Below are positions 35,702 to 44,543 of a DNA stretch of 64,000 bases, piece after piece; position 1 is the stretch's first letter; each line of letters begins with the position of its first letter. The position numbers and the translations under genes were made by a program. Below the pieces are notes generated by a model. The model searched no databases. It saw nothing but the letters and a program-made list of their open reading frames with translations, and was not told where the DNA came from. The stretch comes from Calditrichales bacterium MX18-03 (GTDB taxonomy: Bacteria; Bacillota; Clostridia; Lutisporales; Lutisporaceae). The DNA lies in NCBI GenBank assembly GCA_021083345.1, contig JAJGRE010000007.1:124001-188000 (forward strand), given 5' to 3'.

Positions 35702-36206
35702 GCTGGAAGTATCCGCCCAGGGAAGACCGGATATCCATCGTAGTGATAAAGGCTCCGCAGTCACATCTTTCGATGATCTGCTTCAGGGTCCCTACCTGCT
35801 TTCTGTCCAGTATGATATTGAGCATAAAGCTCTTGCCGTCCATTCCCTGCCCTTCAAATATGGTGACGCCGAAGCCGCCGTTGCGAAGCGCCTGCACCAG
35901 ATCCTCATAGGAATCCTTCACGATAACCTGTGCAAAAATACGCCCTATGGACACTCTCTCCTCTATTTTGCTGCCCACCATATTTCCGGCGGCATAACCC
36001 AGGCAGTAAACGACGATGAGGATCGGCTGGTCGATGCTCCCGACCACCTGCTTGAGGACGATCAAATATACCATCACTTCAAAAAAACCCAACACGGCAG
36101 CTACCCGCCTGTGTCCCTTCACCAGCAGGATTGTCCGCATGGTGCCGATGGACACGTCAACGATTCTGGCTGTAAAAACAAACAGCGCCTGCAATAATAA
36201 ATCCAT
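35688..36206 (-). CDS. UPF0316/DUF2179 membrane protein
   Basis: A 172-residue protein. Three N-terminal membrane helices (DVSIGTMRTILLVKGHRR between the first two is typical of UPF0316) are followed by a cytosolic DUF2179 domain (about 100-170, with ITTMDIRSSLGGYF near the end). Function is unknown; the DUF2179 domain may sense a ligand. Stand-alone gene. Confidence 0.9.
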   Translation of the reverse strand: MDLLLQALFVFTARIVDVSIGTMRTILLVKGHRRVAAVLGFFEVMVYLIVLKQVVGSIDQPILIVVYCLGYAAGNMVGSKIEERVSIGRIFAQVIVKDSYEDLVQALRNGGFGVTIFEGQGMDGKSFMLNIILDRKQVGTLKQIIERCDCGAFITTMDIRSSLGGYFQPKKL

Positions 36207-36419
36207 TTTAACCCCCTTAAAAATTTGATTATCTATACCTATATGTTATAACGAATGATGACATTTTACAATGATGACAAAATATTTCACATCCCGGTCT
36301 CCTCAATTCAGCTATAATTTTCGCCGCTTAATATCAAAATAAATATAGGTGCGTTATACGCAGCTGATAAAGCATGTCAGCATGCTTTATCATTATCTTC
36401 TTTAAGAAAGGAGACCTTT

Positions 36420-37376
36420 ATGCAAATCAAAAAAAGCATCATTGCATTTGCTATCATTGTTCTGATAGTGGGCATCCTAGGCGGCTGCACCATGGATCCG
36501 GCACGGAAATACGCGCCGGACAACAATAACAACACCTATGATACCAATACGCCGCAGTTGCCCAACCAGCCCGGGATACCCGAAAATGTAGTGGGCCGGA
36601 ATAACAATGGAACCGGTAATAACAACGGAACCGGGGATGGAATGATATCGGCAACCTACGAAATGGTAGATTTCAGCGATCTCACCATTGCCATGGACTG
36701 CAAGGCTAAATCCGGTGCGGGGAACAACTTCGGAACGGTCGGTACCCTTCAGGCAGGCGACAAGGTAAGAGCCATGGGCAAGATGGACGGCTGGTATCTG
36801 GTCAAAATGCCGGGCAGCAACCAGATCGCCTGTATCCCCGCCAATAATGCACAGCCTACCGGCAACAATACACCTACAGGCAAGACGACGGGTACCAATA
36901 CCACAACGCCTGCAAGAACCACAGCTCCAGGTGCAACCGGAACCACAGGCACGACACAGGCTGGCACCGCTAATACCGGCGGTTCAACGGCCATGACCTC
37001 CGATGAATCCCGGATACTGCAGCTTTGCAATGCCGAGCGGGCCAAGGTGGGCGCAAAGCCTTTCAAGGCCAATGGCGATTGTACCAAGCTGGCGCGGATG
37101 AAATCCCAGGATATGGTCAGCAAGAACTATTTCAGCCATCAGTCCCCCACTTACGGTTCACCCTTCGATATGCTGAAAAAGTATGGTGTCAGCTATATGT
37201 ATGCCGGAGAGAACATTGCAATGAACCAGACTGCCGATCGTGCTTTCCAGGCTTGGATGAATTCCGAAGGGCACCGGAAGAACATCCTGAACCCCAACTT
37301 CACCGAGCTGGGCATCGGCATCGCGCCAAAAGGCAACGGCAGCAATCTCTATACGCAGCTTTTCATCGGAAGATAA
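36420..37376 (+). CDS. Lipoprotein with SH3-like and CAP (SCP/YkwD) domains
   Basis: A 318-residue exported protein. The signal peptide ends in GILGGCTMD, a lipobox. Low-complexity Asn/Thr/Gly linkers flank an SH3-like domain (about 85-140, CKAKSGAGNNFGTVGTLQ). The C-terminal CAP domain (about 195-318) shows CNAERAKVGAKPF, YFSHQSPTYGSPFDM, AGENIAMN and MNSEGHRKNILNP. It is probably tethered at the outer face of the membrane. It is preceded by AAAGGAG. CAP proteins of this type occur in spore coats and walls; the exact role is unknown. Confidence 0.92.
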   Translation: MQIKKSIIAFAIIVLIVGILGGCTMDPARKYAPDNNNNTYDTNTPQLPNQPGIPENVVGRNNNGTGNNNGTGDGMISATYEMVDFSDLTIAMDCKAKSGAGNNFGTVGTLQAGDKVRAMGKMDGWYLVKMPGSNQIACIPANNAQPTGNNTPTGKTTGTNTTTPARTTAPGATGTTGTTQAGTANTGGSTAMTSDESRILQLCNAERAKVGAKPFKANGDCTKLARMKSQDMVSKNYFSHQSPTYGSPFDMLKKYGVSYMYAGENIAMNQTADRAFQAWMNSEGHRKNILNPNFTELGIGIAPKGNGSNLYTQLFIGR

Positions 37377-37386
37377 AGATCACACA

Positions 37387-37425
37387 AAAGGAACGCAGGT
37401 GCACGGCGCCGGCGTTTCCTTTTTT
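37387..37425 (+). terminator. Terminator after the CAP-domain gene
   Basis: AAAGGAACGC pairs with GCGTTTCCTTT (one bulge), with a G/C-rich inner stem-loop and a following T run. Confidence 0.8.
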
Positions 37426-37429
37426 ATAG

Positions 37430-37577
37430 TACTGGAAAGTATAAACGACTGTACTATGGGGGATGCAAGGGGGAGAATCCCTCTGCCGTTGAAGGAGGGT
37501 GCTCAGAATGCTTGCATTCGTCGAAGGGAACCATAGGGTTCCATAGCGAAAAAAAGTGCGACGTGAGTCGCTTTTTT
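37430..37577 (+). ncRNA. Candidate structured RNA element with its own terminator
   Basis: Nested complementary segments span about 100 bases: CTATGG (37454) with CCATAG (37531 or 37541), and inside it GATGCAAG (37462) with CTTGCATT (37511). Two small hairpins lie within (GGGGAGAATCCCT-like and GGAACC-type). It ends in a terminator (AAAAAGTGCGAC-GTGA-GTCGCTTTTTT). No known riboswitch core was recognised. It might instead be a dispersed repeat or a leader, and its promoter is not clear. Confidence 0.4.
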
Positions 37578-37581
37578 ACGG

Positions 37582-37611
37582 TTGACAAAGGTGCGCTCCC
37601 TTGATGATAAT
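37582..37611 (+). promoter_or_regulatory. Sigma-A promoter of trmB
   Basis: TTGACA (37582-37587), 18 bases, GATAAT (37606-37611), 47 bases before the trmB ATG. Confidence 0.7.
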
Positions 37612-37657
37612 GTTATTTAGAGCAACCATATCGACCAAATCACAGGAGGATATCACT

Positions 37658-38314
37658 ATGAGGATCCGCAACAATCCCCGTGCCCTGGAAAAAAACATGG
37701 CTTATCCCGATATCGTTTTATATAAGCCTCAGGATCAGAAGGGCCGATGGCATGAATTTTTCATGCAGAAAAACGGCAGCAGCCTGACAGCTCCCATCCA
37801 CATCGAACTGGGAATGGGACGGGGTAAGTTTCTCACAACCCACGCCGTCAATCATCCCCATGTCAATTACATAGGCATGGAGCTCCGCAACGAAGTGGTA
37901 TGCGACGGGCTGGAAAAAGCCCTGGCGCTTAAGCTGAACAATATCGTCCTGCTGCCTATCAATATCATGGAGATCGAGGAAGTTTTCGAGAAGCATGAGG
38001 CAGACACCCTGTACATCAACTTCTGCGATCCCTGGCCCAAGGTCCGGCATGCCAAGCGCAGGCTGACCCACCGCTTGTTCCTGGAACGCTACAGGAACAT
38101 ACTGAAAAAGGGCGGCACTGTCCAGCTGAAGACGGACAGCCGGGAGCTTTTTGACTTCTCCGTCGTTGAATTTCAGGAAGCCGGTTTTGAGATCACTGAA
38201 ATCACCCATGACCTGTCCGGCTTGAATGACCCTGACAATGTCATGACGGAATATGAAACGAAGTTTGTCCGGATGGGAATAAAAATCAACCGTCTGAAGG
38301 CAATTTGTAAATAG
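37658..38314 (+). CDS. trmB: tRNA (guanine-N7)-methyltransferase
   Basis: Methylates G46 of tRNAs with S-adenosylmethionine. 218 residues. The SAM-binding motif is IELGMGRGKFL (about 51-61), then NYIGMELR, and the family signature FCDPWPKVRHAKRRLTH (about 127-143). The ATG at 37658 follows CAGGAGG; the frame begins earlier at 37601 within the promoter region and is rejected. Confidence 0.96.
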   Translation: MRIRNNPRALEKNMAYPDIVLYKPQDQKGRWHEFFMQKNGSSLTAPIHIELGMGRGKFLTTHAVNHPHVNYIGMELRNEVVCDGLEKALALKLNNIVLLPINIMEIEEVFEKHEADTLYINFCDPWPKVRHAKRRLTHRLFLERYRNILKKGGTVQLKTDSRELFDFSVVEFQEAGFEITEITHDLSGLNDPDNVMTEYETKFVRMGIKINRLKAICK

Positions 38315-38335
38315 TCAAACAGGGATGGTAAATCA

Positions 38336-38391
38336 GGGACGGTTCTTGAATTGAATGAGAAATCTTTCTCATTCAATTCAAGAACCGTCCC
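38336..38391. repeat. GGGGACGG-type hairpin, copy B
   Basis: A perfect inverted repeat with 27-bp arms (GGGACGGTTCTTGAATTGAA...) and a two-base loop. It lies in the gap between the convergent trmB and phosphodiester glycosidase stops. It is related to copy A at 32903 by the GGACGGT.CTTGAATTGAATGA core. Confidence 0.9.
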
Positions 38392-38401
38392 CATTTGAAT
38401 G

Positions 38402-40903
38402 CTATTTGACGGTAAATTTGAACTGGTATCCGGGATTCAACAGGTTCCCGGCCTTATCCTTCATGGCCAGCTTAAAGGCATATTCCCCTTTTGCCAGAGC
38501 TTTGGAAGGCGTATAGGTAATTTTTCCGCTTTTTGCATCAAATTTGACCTTCACAGCCTTGCCGTTCATCAGAAGCTGGATAGAGGCAGGATTGATACCT
38601 GTTCCCTTGTCTGCCGCCATAATGGCGACCTCCTTGGGCGATGCCTCCAGGACCTTTCCATTTTCCGGCAGTACTGCGGTCACCACCGGGCTGAAATAGT
38701 CCTTATCCGGCTTATAGAGCGCTATGACATCATCCAGATACAGCACGCCTTTGTTTTTTCTTTCCTGCACCGGCTCGGCGGCATAAATCTGCTCCAGCTT
38801 GATGGGGAAGGCCTCATCCCTGGGGACTTCGGCATAGGCGAATTTCCAGCCCTTCCAATCAACGCCGGTATGCTCTGCCGTCAGGTTCAATACCTTCCGT
38901 TCACCCTTGGCATTGACATAGGTACCTCTGACCCAATGGCTGCTTCCATCGCCATACAGCCACACGCCAACTTCAGTGGGCTTGCCGATGATCTTCACCG
39001 GCTCCTTGAAGCTTACATAAGCGGCAGAGGTCCCCTCTGTCCCTGTAAAGTCATAATCCAGCCTCAGGGATATCTTGCCTGTCTTGACAGGCTCCTTGGC
39101 CTGGTTGTGCCTGACGGCTACCTTACCGCGGACTGCGCTGGCGTCCACAGTTTTCACATTGGCGAAGTCCGCAACGATGACAGGTGACTTGCCTACCCGT
39201 GCATCAAGCTCTGCCATAGCCGTACCGGCTATCGCTTTCACTTTGCCTGCGGCTGCTTTTGCTCCGGCTGTAAAAACGCCGTTTGCATCCACCTTACCCA
39301 TCGCGTTTGCCACTTCCCATTTGATTGCGCCTGGGCTGATGATGATTTCTCTTCCGTTTTCATCAAATGCCAGGACTTTCAGTTGGAACTTCTCGCCAGG
39401 CTCCAGGTGAATATCCTCTTTAATATAGTCACGGTTTAGTACAACCAGTGAGCTCACCGTATCTACAATCTGTATAGGCAGCCTGCCCCTGGCTTTCCCT
39501 GCGGTCACATCCAGGTAGCTGACGCCTGCCTTGCTGCCCGCCGTAAAGATGCCATCCTTTGAGGCCTTGGCCGTCTTGGGGTCTGCCGTATATTTCAACT
39601 GCTTGATATCGATTTGTGATGGGTTGTAAAAACGGTCCATCGAATAGAAAGTGGGCTTGTAGCTGCTGTTTTTGTACAGCTTCACATTCTCATCGTTAAA
39701 CCCGATGAAGACCGGCTCCGATACCGGTGCAGCCGACACAAGCTGGATGGAATTGCCCACTGAACGCTCCCTTCCGTCGGAAGGCTTATTGACCAGGTAG
39801 GGCGTGGCCGCGCCTTGCTTTCTTACAACCATTGCAGAAGAGCCGCCGCCGTCCAGATTGATGGCTTCCTGCACACCCTGTCCGATCAGGAACTCCGTCA
39901 GTTCGTACAGATTCATGCCGTCACTGAGGCCGGGCTGCCTGCCATCCACAGTTATCATGAAGATAGAGCCGTCCTTCAGGCCGATGGCCGTCCTGGGATG
40001 CCGCTCTTTGGCATCCTGCCTGGCGGCAATATCCGGCGAGGGCATTCCCTGCTCAATCAGCCTGGGTGCCCCGGACACCACATGCTTCAGGTCCGCTTCG
40101 TCATAATTTACTTGGAAGCTGACCTTATCCCCTACCGCAGCAGCCAAAAAGCTCTGGGCAAAGGGTCCGCTGATGGACAGTACCACCCCGTCTGCAGGGA
40201 TCTCCGTATTCTTTGCATCGGTGATAACCTTTTCGATCGCTCCGGTATACGACCTGTTGGGCTGCAGCGGCAATGGTACTCCCCTGACAACCACATCCAG
40301 CCCGGCAACGGTATTCAGCGTTGTGCTGCCAAAGGCCGGCGTATAGATCACTGCCTGGTTGATCCAGCGCAGCTTATTGACGGAGGTAACCGGCAGCTGC
40401 ACGTTCCCGTAGCTGATGGTAGCGTCCATTTTCAGCGTATCGACAAAGCAGGAGCCATCCTGCTTCACGCCGAATATGGCGGAAGCCGGCACCGAGGACT
40501 TGATTTCGCCGTTAATGATACTGGTTCCGTAAGTAAGGCCTTTTACCAGCGACATATCGAAGAAGTCGCCGTTGACTGCTCCGATGACACGGCTATCCAA
40601 GCCGGACTTCACAAGGGCCTGATGGGTCACAGTCTTGTTGACGATGGGAGACCCGCCGTCAGAAGCCTCTATTTTCAAATATTCCGTTCCTATTGCCGCT
40701 TCCAGGGTGTTGATGACATAGCGGCCGTTGGGCGTTGCATATTGCAAGTTCCTGTAATACGTACCCGGTCCTACATTCTGGCTTGTTTCAACGATTCCCT
40801 GGGATTCCTCGGAATAGACAAAGCCCGAGAGGATGGTGGCAACCATCAGGACACATACAAGCAGCTTTGAGATGGTTCTCCTTCTTTGCAGCAAAATTTT
40901 CAT
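38402..40903 (-). CDS. Secreted phosphodiester glycosidase (NAGPA/DUF2233) with Ig-like domains
   Basis: An 833-residue exported protein. A signal peptide (about 1-30, TISKLLVCVLMVATILSGF) precedes a NAGPA-type domain (about 40-390) with the GGG motif INLDGGGSSAMVV and RTAIGLKDG. The remainder holds a bacterial Ig-like region (about 480-570), a strand-rich carbohydrate-binding-like region, and a final Ig-like domain (about 750-833). The NAGPA domain removes N-acetylglucosamine from phosphodiester links, e.g. in wall polymers; here it probably acts on the cell or spore surface. The ATG at 40903 follows GAGG. Confidence 0.88.
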   Translation of the reverse strand: MKILLQRRRTISKLLVCVLMVATILSGFVYSEESQGIVETSQNVGPGTYYRNLQYATPNGRYVINTLEAAIGTEYLKIEASDGGSPIVNKTVTHQALVKSGLDSRVIGAVNGDFFDMSLVKGLTYGTSIINGEIKSSVPASAIFGVKQDGSCFVDTLKMDATISYGNVQLPVTSVNKLRWINQAVIYTPAFGSTTLNTVAGLDVVVRGVPLPLQPNRSYTGAIEKVITDAKNTEIPADGVVLSISGPFAQSFLAAAVGDKVSFQVNYDEADLKHVVSGAPRLIEQGMPSPDIAARQDAKERHPRTAIGLKDGSIFMITVDGRQPGLSDGMNLYELTEFLIGQGVQEAINLDGGGSSAMVVRKQGAATPYLVNKPSDGRERSVGNSIQLVSAAPVSEPVFIGFNDENVKLYKNSSYKPTFYSMDRFYNPSQIDIKQLKYTADPKTAKASKDGIFTAGSKAGVSYLDVTAGKARGRLPIQIVDTVSSLVVLNRDYIKEDIHLEPGEKFQLKVLAFDENGREIIISPGAIKWEVANAMGKVDANGVFTAGAKAAAGKVKAIAGTAMAELDARVGKSPVIVADFANVKTVDASAVRGKVAVRHNQAKEPVKTGKISLRLDYDFTGTEGTSAAYVSFKEPVKIIGKPTEVGVWLYGDGSSHWVRGTYVNAKGERKVLNLTAEHTGVDWKGWKFAYAEVPRDEAFPIKLEQIYAAEPVQERKNKGVLYLDDVIALYKPDKDYFSPVVTAVLPENGKVLEASPKEVAIMAADKGTGINPASIQLLMNGKAVKVKFDAKSGKITYTPSKALAKGEYAFKLAMKDKAGNLLNPGYQFKFTVK

Positions 40904-41025
40904 AGCACATACCTCGACTTTCATTTGTACCATTCTAGGATTATGACTATTGTACCAAAATTTCAATCCATTGACAGCAATGTTACAGTTTCTTAATCTT
41001 CCAAATTATTCTAAATTGTGCGCCA

Positions 41026-41186
41026 AGTACTCTGTAACACTTAAGCCTTACATTACTCGGCGAGGAAAATTTTCGTATGACAAGGCGGAGGATCGAGTAA
41101 TACTGGCGGTATTACGAGTGACGACAACGCAGTCAGACGGAAATTTAACCGGCGATAATGTAAGGAATTAGGTGTTACAGAGTACT
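41026..41186. mobile_element. MITE-like element, copy 2 (161 bp)
   Basis: The same element as 30816-31021: AGTACTCTGTAACAC at each end in inverted orientation, TIR similarity of about 55 bp with CTTACATTA..CGGCGA in common, and the internal TAATACTGGCGGTATTA hairpin. It lacks the 35-bp hairpin insert and about 10 bp more of copy 1. No clear target duplication. Non-coding. It fills the gap between the divergent phosphodiester glycosidase gene and argD. Confidence 0.85.
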
Positions 41187-41291
41187 AGTTACAATTCCTG
41201 GCATCAGTGAGCTCGTCCGTCCATCTTAATTTGACGTAGCAGGGCGATATCCTGTTCCATGATTTTCTTTCATTGGTGCTTTTATTCGAGC

Positions 41292-41321
41292 AAAAAAAGA
41301 CCGCTCTTTATTAGAACGGTC
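41292..41321 (-). terminator. Terminator of argB-argD
   Basis: On the minus strand GACCGTTC pairs with GAGCGGTC, followed by seven T residues, 18 bases after the argD stop. Confidence 0.85.
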
Positions 41322-41338
41322 TCAGCCTTTCTTTCTGA

Positions 41339-42511
41339 TTATGCCAGCGCCTCAAGGACTTCATCCATGATTTGCACTGCCTTATCAATGTATTGCGGCT
41401 CAATGTTCAACGGAGGCAGCAGCCGCACCACGTCCGTACCGGCACCTACCAGCAGCAGACCTTTTTCGATACATTGGTTTATAAATGCCTTTGGGTCAAC
41501 ACTGAGCCTCAGACCCAGCAGCAAGCCCATGCCCTGTATGCTGACAACGGAAGCAGCATGCTTTGACTTCAATGACTCCAGCTTCCCTGCGAAGTACAGG
41601 TTCATCGCATTGACATTATCCAGCACGCCCTTTTGAAGCAGCTCCTCCAGCACTACTAAAGCCACCGAGCAGGCAAGCAGATTGCCGCCGAAGGTGGAAC
41701 CGTGGTCTCCATAGCTTATCACCTCAGCGGCCTTTGCACCCGCGACTGCTGCGCCGATAGGGAAGCCGCCGCCCAAGCCTTTTGCCAGGCATACGATATC
41801 CGGCTTGACGCCGAAGCGCTGGTATGCAAAGACACTTCCCAGCCTGCCGACTCCGCACTGAACCTCGTCAAAAATCAGCAGCGCATCATACCGGTCGCAC
41901 AAGGCTCTGGCTTCCTGCAAAAATGCCGGATCGGCATTCACCACGCCGCCTTCGCCCTGCACCGGCTCTACGATAACTGCACAGGTATTTTCATTCACCA
42001 CCTGCTTCAGGCTTTCCGCGTCATTGAATATGGCGCTCTGCACACCGGGCAGCAGCGGCGTATAATCCTTCTGGTATTTTTTCTGCCCCGTCACCGAAAG
42101 GGCGCCCAGGGTGCGGCCGTGAAAGGAATTGTCCATGTAGACAATGCCGCACTTCTCTTCACCGCCCTTGACCTTGCCGTGCTTCCTGGCGAATTTCAAG
42201 GCCGCCTCTACGGCTTCGGTTCCGCTGTTGCAGAAAAAAGCGCCGCTCATGTCCGACAGGCTGCACAGCTGCTCCGCCAGCGCCATCTGCTTTTCATTCC
42301 AATAGAGGTTGGATACGTGCAGCAGCTTCCGGCTTTGCTCTTCCAGCACTTTGGCGATGGCCGGGTGGCTGTGTCCCAGGCAGTTGACCGCTACGCCCGA
42401 AACAAAGTCAATGTATTCCTTCTCCTGGTCATCATAAACCAGGCAGCCTTCTCCGTGGGTCAGTGTGATGTCAAACCTTGCATAGGTGTTCAGAATATGT
42501 GCTTTTGTCAT
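41339..42511 (-). CDS. argD: Acetylornithine aminotransferase
   Basis: A PLP-dependent aminotransferase making N-acetylornithine from the semialdehyde. 390 residues of the class III family. The PLP lysine lies in CLAKGLGGGFPIGA (about residue 250); DEVQCGVGR (about 220) holds the PLP-interacting Asp; FHGRTLGALSVTGQ and HGSTFGGNLLACS are typical. It lies one base after argB's stop and is followed by a terminator. Confidence 0.96.
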   Translation of the reverse strand: MTKAHILNTYARFDITLTHGEGCLVYDDQEKEYIDFVSGVAVNCLGHSHPAIAKVLEEQSRKLLHVSNLYWNEKQMALAEQLCSLSDMSGAFFCNSGTEAVEAALKFARKHGKVKGGEEKCGIVYMDNSFHGRTLGALSVTGQKKYQKDYTPLLPGVQSAIFNDAESLKQVVNENTCAVIVEPVQGEGGVVNADPAFLQEARALCDRYDALLIFDEVQCGVGRLGSVFAYQRFGVKPDIVCLAKGLGGGFPIGAAVAGAKAAEVISYGDHGSTFGGNLLACSVALVVLEELLQKGVLDNVNAMNLYFAGKLESLKSKHAASVVSIQGMGLLLGLRLSVDPKAFINQCIEKGLLLVGAGTDVVRLLPPLNIEPQYIDKAVQIMDEVLEALA

Positions 42512-42512
42512 G

Positions 42513-43334
42513 TTATTTCCCTCCTTTTATAAGCGTTCCGGATTGCTCTCCCATGAAAAATCCGCTAAGGCTGTTATTTTTTCGTCCGTCAATCAGGCAG
42601 ACATTTTTCGTACCATTCTCGATAGCCCGGATGCAGCAATCCATCTTGGGGATCATGCCGCCGGTGATGACACCGTCCTTGATCAGCTTGCCAATCTCTT
42701 CTACTGTAATGGAAGGGACAAAGCTGGCCTCATCCTGTATATCGGTATATAACCCTGCCACATCCGAAAGATAAACCAGGTAGCCGGCCTTCAGCGCCGC
42801 TGCAACAGCAGCCGCCGCATAATCGGCATTGATATTGTAGATGTCTCCCGCCTTGTCGCAGGCAATGGGTGAAATGACCGGCACATAGCCGATTTCAAGA
42901 AGATCCGTCACCACTTCCCCGTTAATGCCGACCACTTCTCCAACATATCCGATATCCAGCTTCTCACCGTTTTCATACAGGTACATTTTTTCCGCTTCCA
43001 TGAGGTTTCCATCCCTGCCGCTGATCCCGAGGGCTTTCACCCCGGCCTGTGATAACCTGTAAGCCAAGTCTTTGTTGACTTGTCCCGACAGCACCATTTC
43101 CACCACCTCTACCGATTCCTTGTCTGTCACTCGGAGCCCCTTGATGAAGCCGGATGTAATTCCCATCCTGTCCAGGAACCGGGTAATGCCCGGTCCGCCG
43201 CCGTGCACAATGACGATACGCGCACCGGCCTGCCGAAGCGCCGCCACATCCTCTATAAAAGCTGAAATGGCTGCAGGATTCTTCATGATGCTGCCTCCAT
43301 ATTTGACCACGATGGTTTCCTTATAATCCAACAT
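42513..43334 (-). CDS. argB: Acetylglutamate kinase
   Basis: Phosphorylates N-acetylglutamate. 273 residues. The motifs are VVKYGGSIMK (about 8-17), VIVHGGGPGI (about 40-49), and INADYAAAAVAAALKAGYLVYLSDVAGLY (ATP site, about 175-200). The ATG at 43334 has GGAGG eight bases upstream. The normal arginine-feedback helix is not obvious at the N-terminus, suggesting a short, perhaps arginine-insensitive form, as for other small ArgB proteins; this is an inference. Confidence 0.96.
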   Translation of the reverse strand: MLDYKETIVVKYGGSIMKNPAAISAFIEDVAALRQAGARIVIVHGGGPGITRFLDRMGITSGFIKGLRVTDKESVEVVEMVLSGQVNKDLAYRLSQAGVKALGISGRDGNLMEAEKMYLYENGEKLDIGYVGEVVGINGEVVTDLLEIGYVPVISPIACDKAGDIYNINADYAAAAVAAALKAGYLVYLSDVAGLYTDIQDEASFVPSITVEEIGKLIKDGVITGGMIPKMDCCIRAIENGTKNVCLIDGRKNNSLSGFFMGEQSGTLIKGGK

Positions 43335-43370
43335 CCGACATACCTCCAAAGAAAGATAATAATGGTATTA

Positions 43371-43399
43371 ATTATACAATTAAACTTATTTTTATTCAA
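43371..43399 (-). promoter_or_regulatory. Promoter of argB-argD with ARG-box-like -35
   Basis: TTGAAT (43399-43394), 17 bases, TATAAT (43376-43371). The -35 lies in TTGAATAAAAATAAG, which resembles the Bacillus ARG-box half (TGAATAAAAAT). An ArgR repressor could block it. Confidence 0.75.
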
Positions 43400-43432
43400 T
43401 ACTTTCCGAGCAGTTTTCTGCAAAATTTTTAT

Positions 43433-43460
43433 TGCATATTCATCCATTTGTATGTATAAT
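43433..43460 (+). promoter_or_regulatory. Promoter of argC-argJ with ARG-box-like -35
   Basis: TTGCAT (43433-43438), 16 bases, TATAAT (43455-43460). TTGCATATTCATCCA over the -35 resembles the boxes near argG and the second argC. Confidence 0.65.
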
Positions 43461-43494
43461 ATTAAATTAATATAGAGAGTAGAGGATGATGAAC

Positions 43495-44532
43495 GTGATC
43501 AAGGCAGGCATCATAGGGGCAACGGGATATGCTGGGCAGCAGCTATCCGCCATGTTGTCCATGCATAAGCAAGTGGACATTCTTTTTTTGTCTTCAAATA
43601 GTTATGTTGACAAAAAATTCAGTGAGGTTTATGGAAATTATCAGGGCTTTATAGACGAAACATGTATAGATATGCAATCTGCTTTGCATAAACTTGCAGA
43701 TACCGATGTGCTTTTCCTGGCACTGCCCCACGGTCAGTCCTTTGAGATCGTCGAAAAAGCGCTGGCGCAGGGTGTCAAGGTCATCGACATCGGATCGGAT
43801 TACAGGCTGAAGGCTGTAAAAGATTTTGAAAAATGGTATGGCGTCGGACACCTGCTTGCAGATGTTCTGCCACAAGCTGTGTACGGGCTCCCTGAGCTTT
43901 ACCGCGACAAGATCCGGGGTGCTTCCCTTGTAGCCAATCCCGGCTGTTATCCTACTGCAGGCACTTTGGCAGCTGCCCCTCTTTTCAAGCAGGGCCTCAT
44001 CGACAGCAGCAGCCTCATCATTGATGCCAAGTCCGGCGTATCGGGCGCCGGGAGAAGCGCCAGCATTCCTTCCCTTTTCTGTGAATGCAATGAGTCCATA
44101 AAAGCCTACGGCGTAGCCAGCCACAGGCACACGCCTGAAATTGAGCAGACCCTGAGCGATCAGGCAGGAGAACCGGTAACCATCACCTTTACGCCTCACC
44201 TGGTCCCTATGAACCGGGGCATCCTGGCCACCTGCTACGCCAAGCTCAAAGATCCGGTATCCCAAGCGGAGCTGTATCAGGCCTTCCGGTCCTTCTACCA
44301 GGACGAGCCGTTTGTCCGTGTCGTTGATGCTTTGCCGGAGACCCGTTATGTAACCGGCTCCAATCTGTGCGATATCGCCCTGCGGGTTGACCAGCGCACC
44401 GGAAGGGTCATCGTGGTCTCTGCCATCGATAACCTGGTGAAGGGCGCAGCCGGGCAGGCTGTCCAGAATATGAATATTCTTTTTGATTTTGAAGAAACTG
44501 AGGGAATCAACCGGATTCCCATGGTACCTTAG
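43495..44532 (+). CDS. argC: N-acetyl-gamma-glutamyl-phosphate reductase
   Basis: Reduces acetylglutamyl phosphate with NADPH. 345 residues, the usual length. GATGYAG binds the cofactor; the catalytic Cys151 is in NPGCYPTAG and the His pair is in ASHRHTPEIE (about 207-216). Chosen start is GTG at 43495 with GAGG nine bases upstream; the ATGs at 43486/43489 lie too close to the site. Overlaps nothing; argJ follows after 11 bases. Confidence 0.95.
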   Translation: MIKAGIIGATGYAGQQLSAMLSMHKQVDILFLSSNSYVDKKFSEVYGNYQGFIDETCIDMQSALHKLADTDVLFLALPHGQSFEIVEKALAQGVKVIDIGSDYRLKAVKDFEKWYGVGHLLADVLPQAVYGLPELYRDKIRGASLVANPGCYPTAGTLAAAPLFKQGLIDSSSLIIDAKSGVSGAGRSASIPSLFCECNESIKAYGVASHRHTPEIEQTLSDQAGEPVTITFTPHLVPMNRGILATCYAKLKDPVSQAELYQAFRSFYQDEPFVRVVDALPETRYVTGSNLCDIALRVDQRTGRVIVVSAIDNLVKGAAGQAVQNMNILFDFEETEGINRIPMVP

Positions 44533-44543
44533 GAGGGATTGCA

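Noticed and set aside
39815-40870. A 351-codon plus-strand frame inside the phosphodiester glycosidase gene
   Set aside because: Antisense shadow of a recognisable exported protein; no family resemblance and no ribosome site.
40950-41171. A 73-codon frame running through the MITE-like copy 2
   Set aside because: It is not preserved in copy 1 and lies over the inverted repeats; a chance frame.
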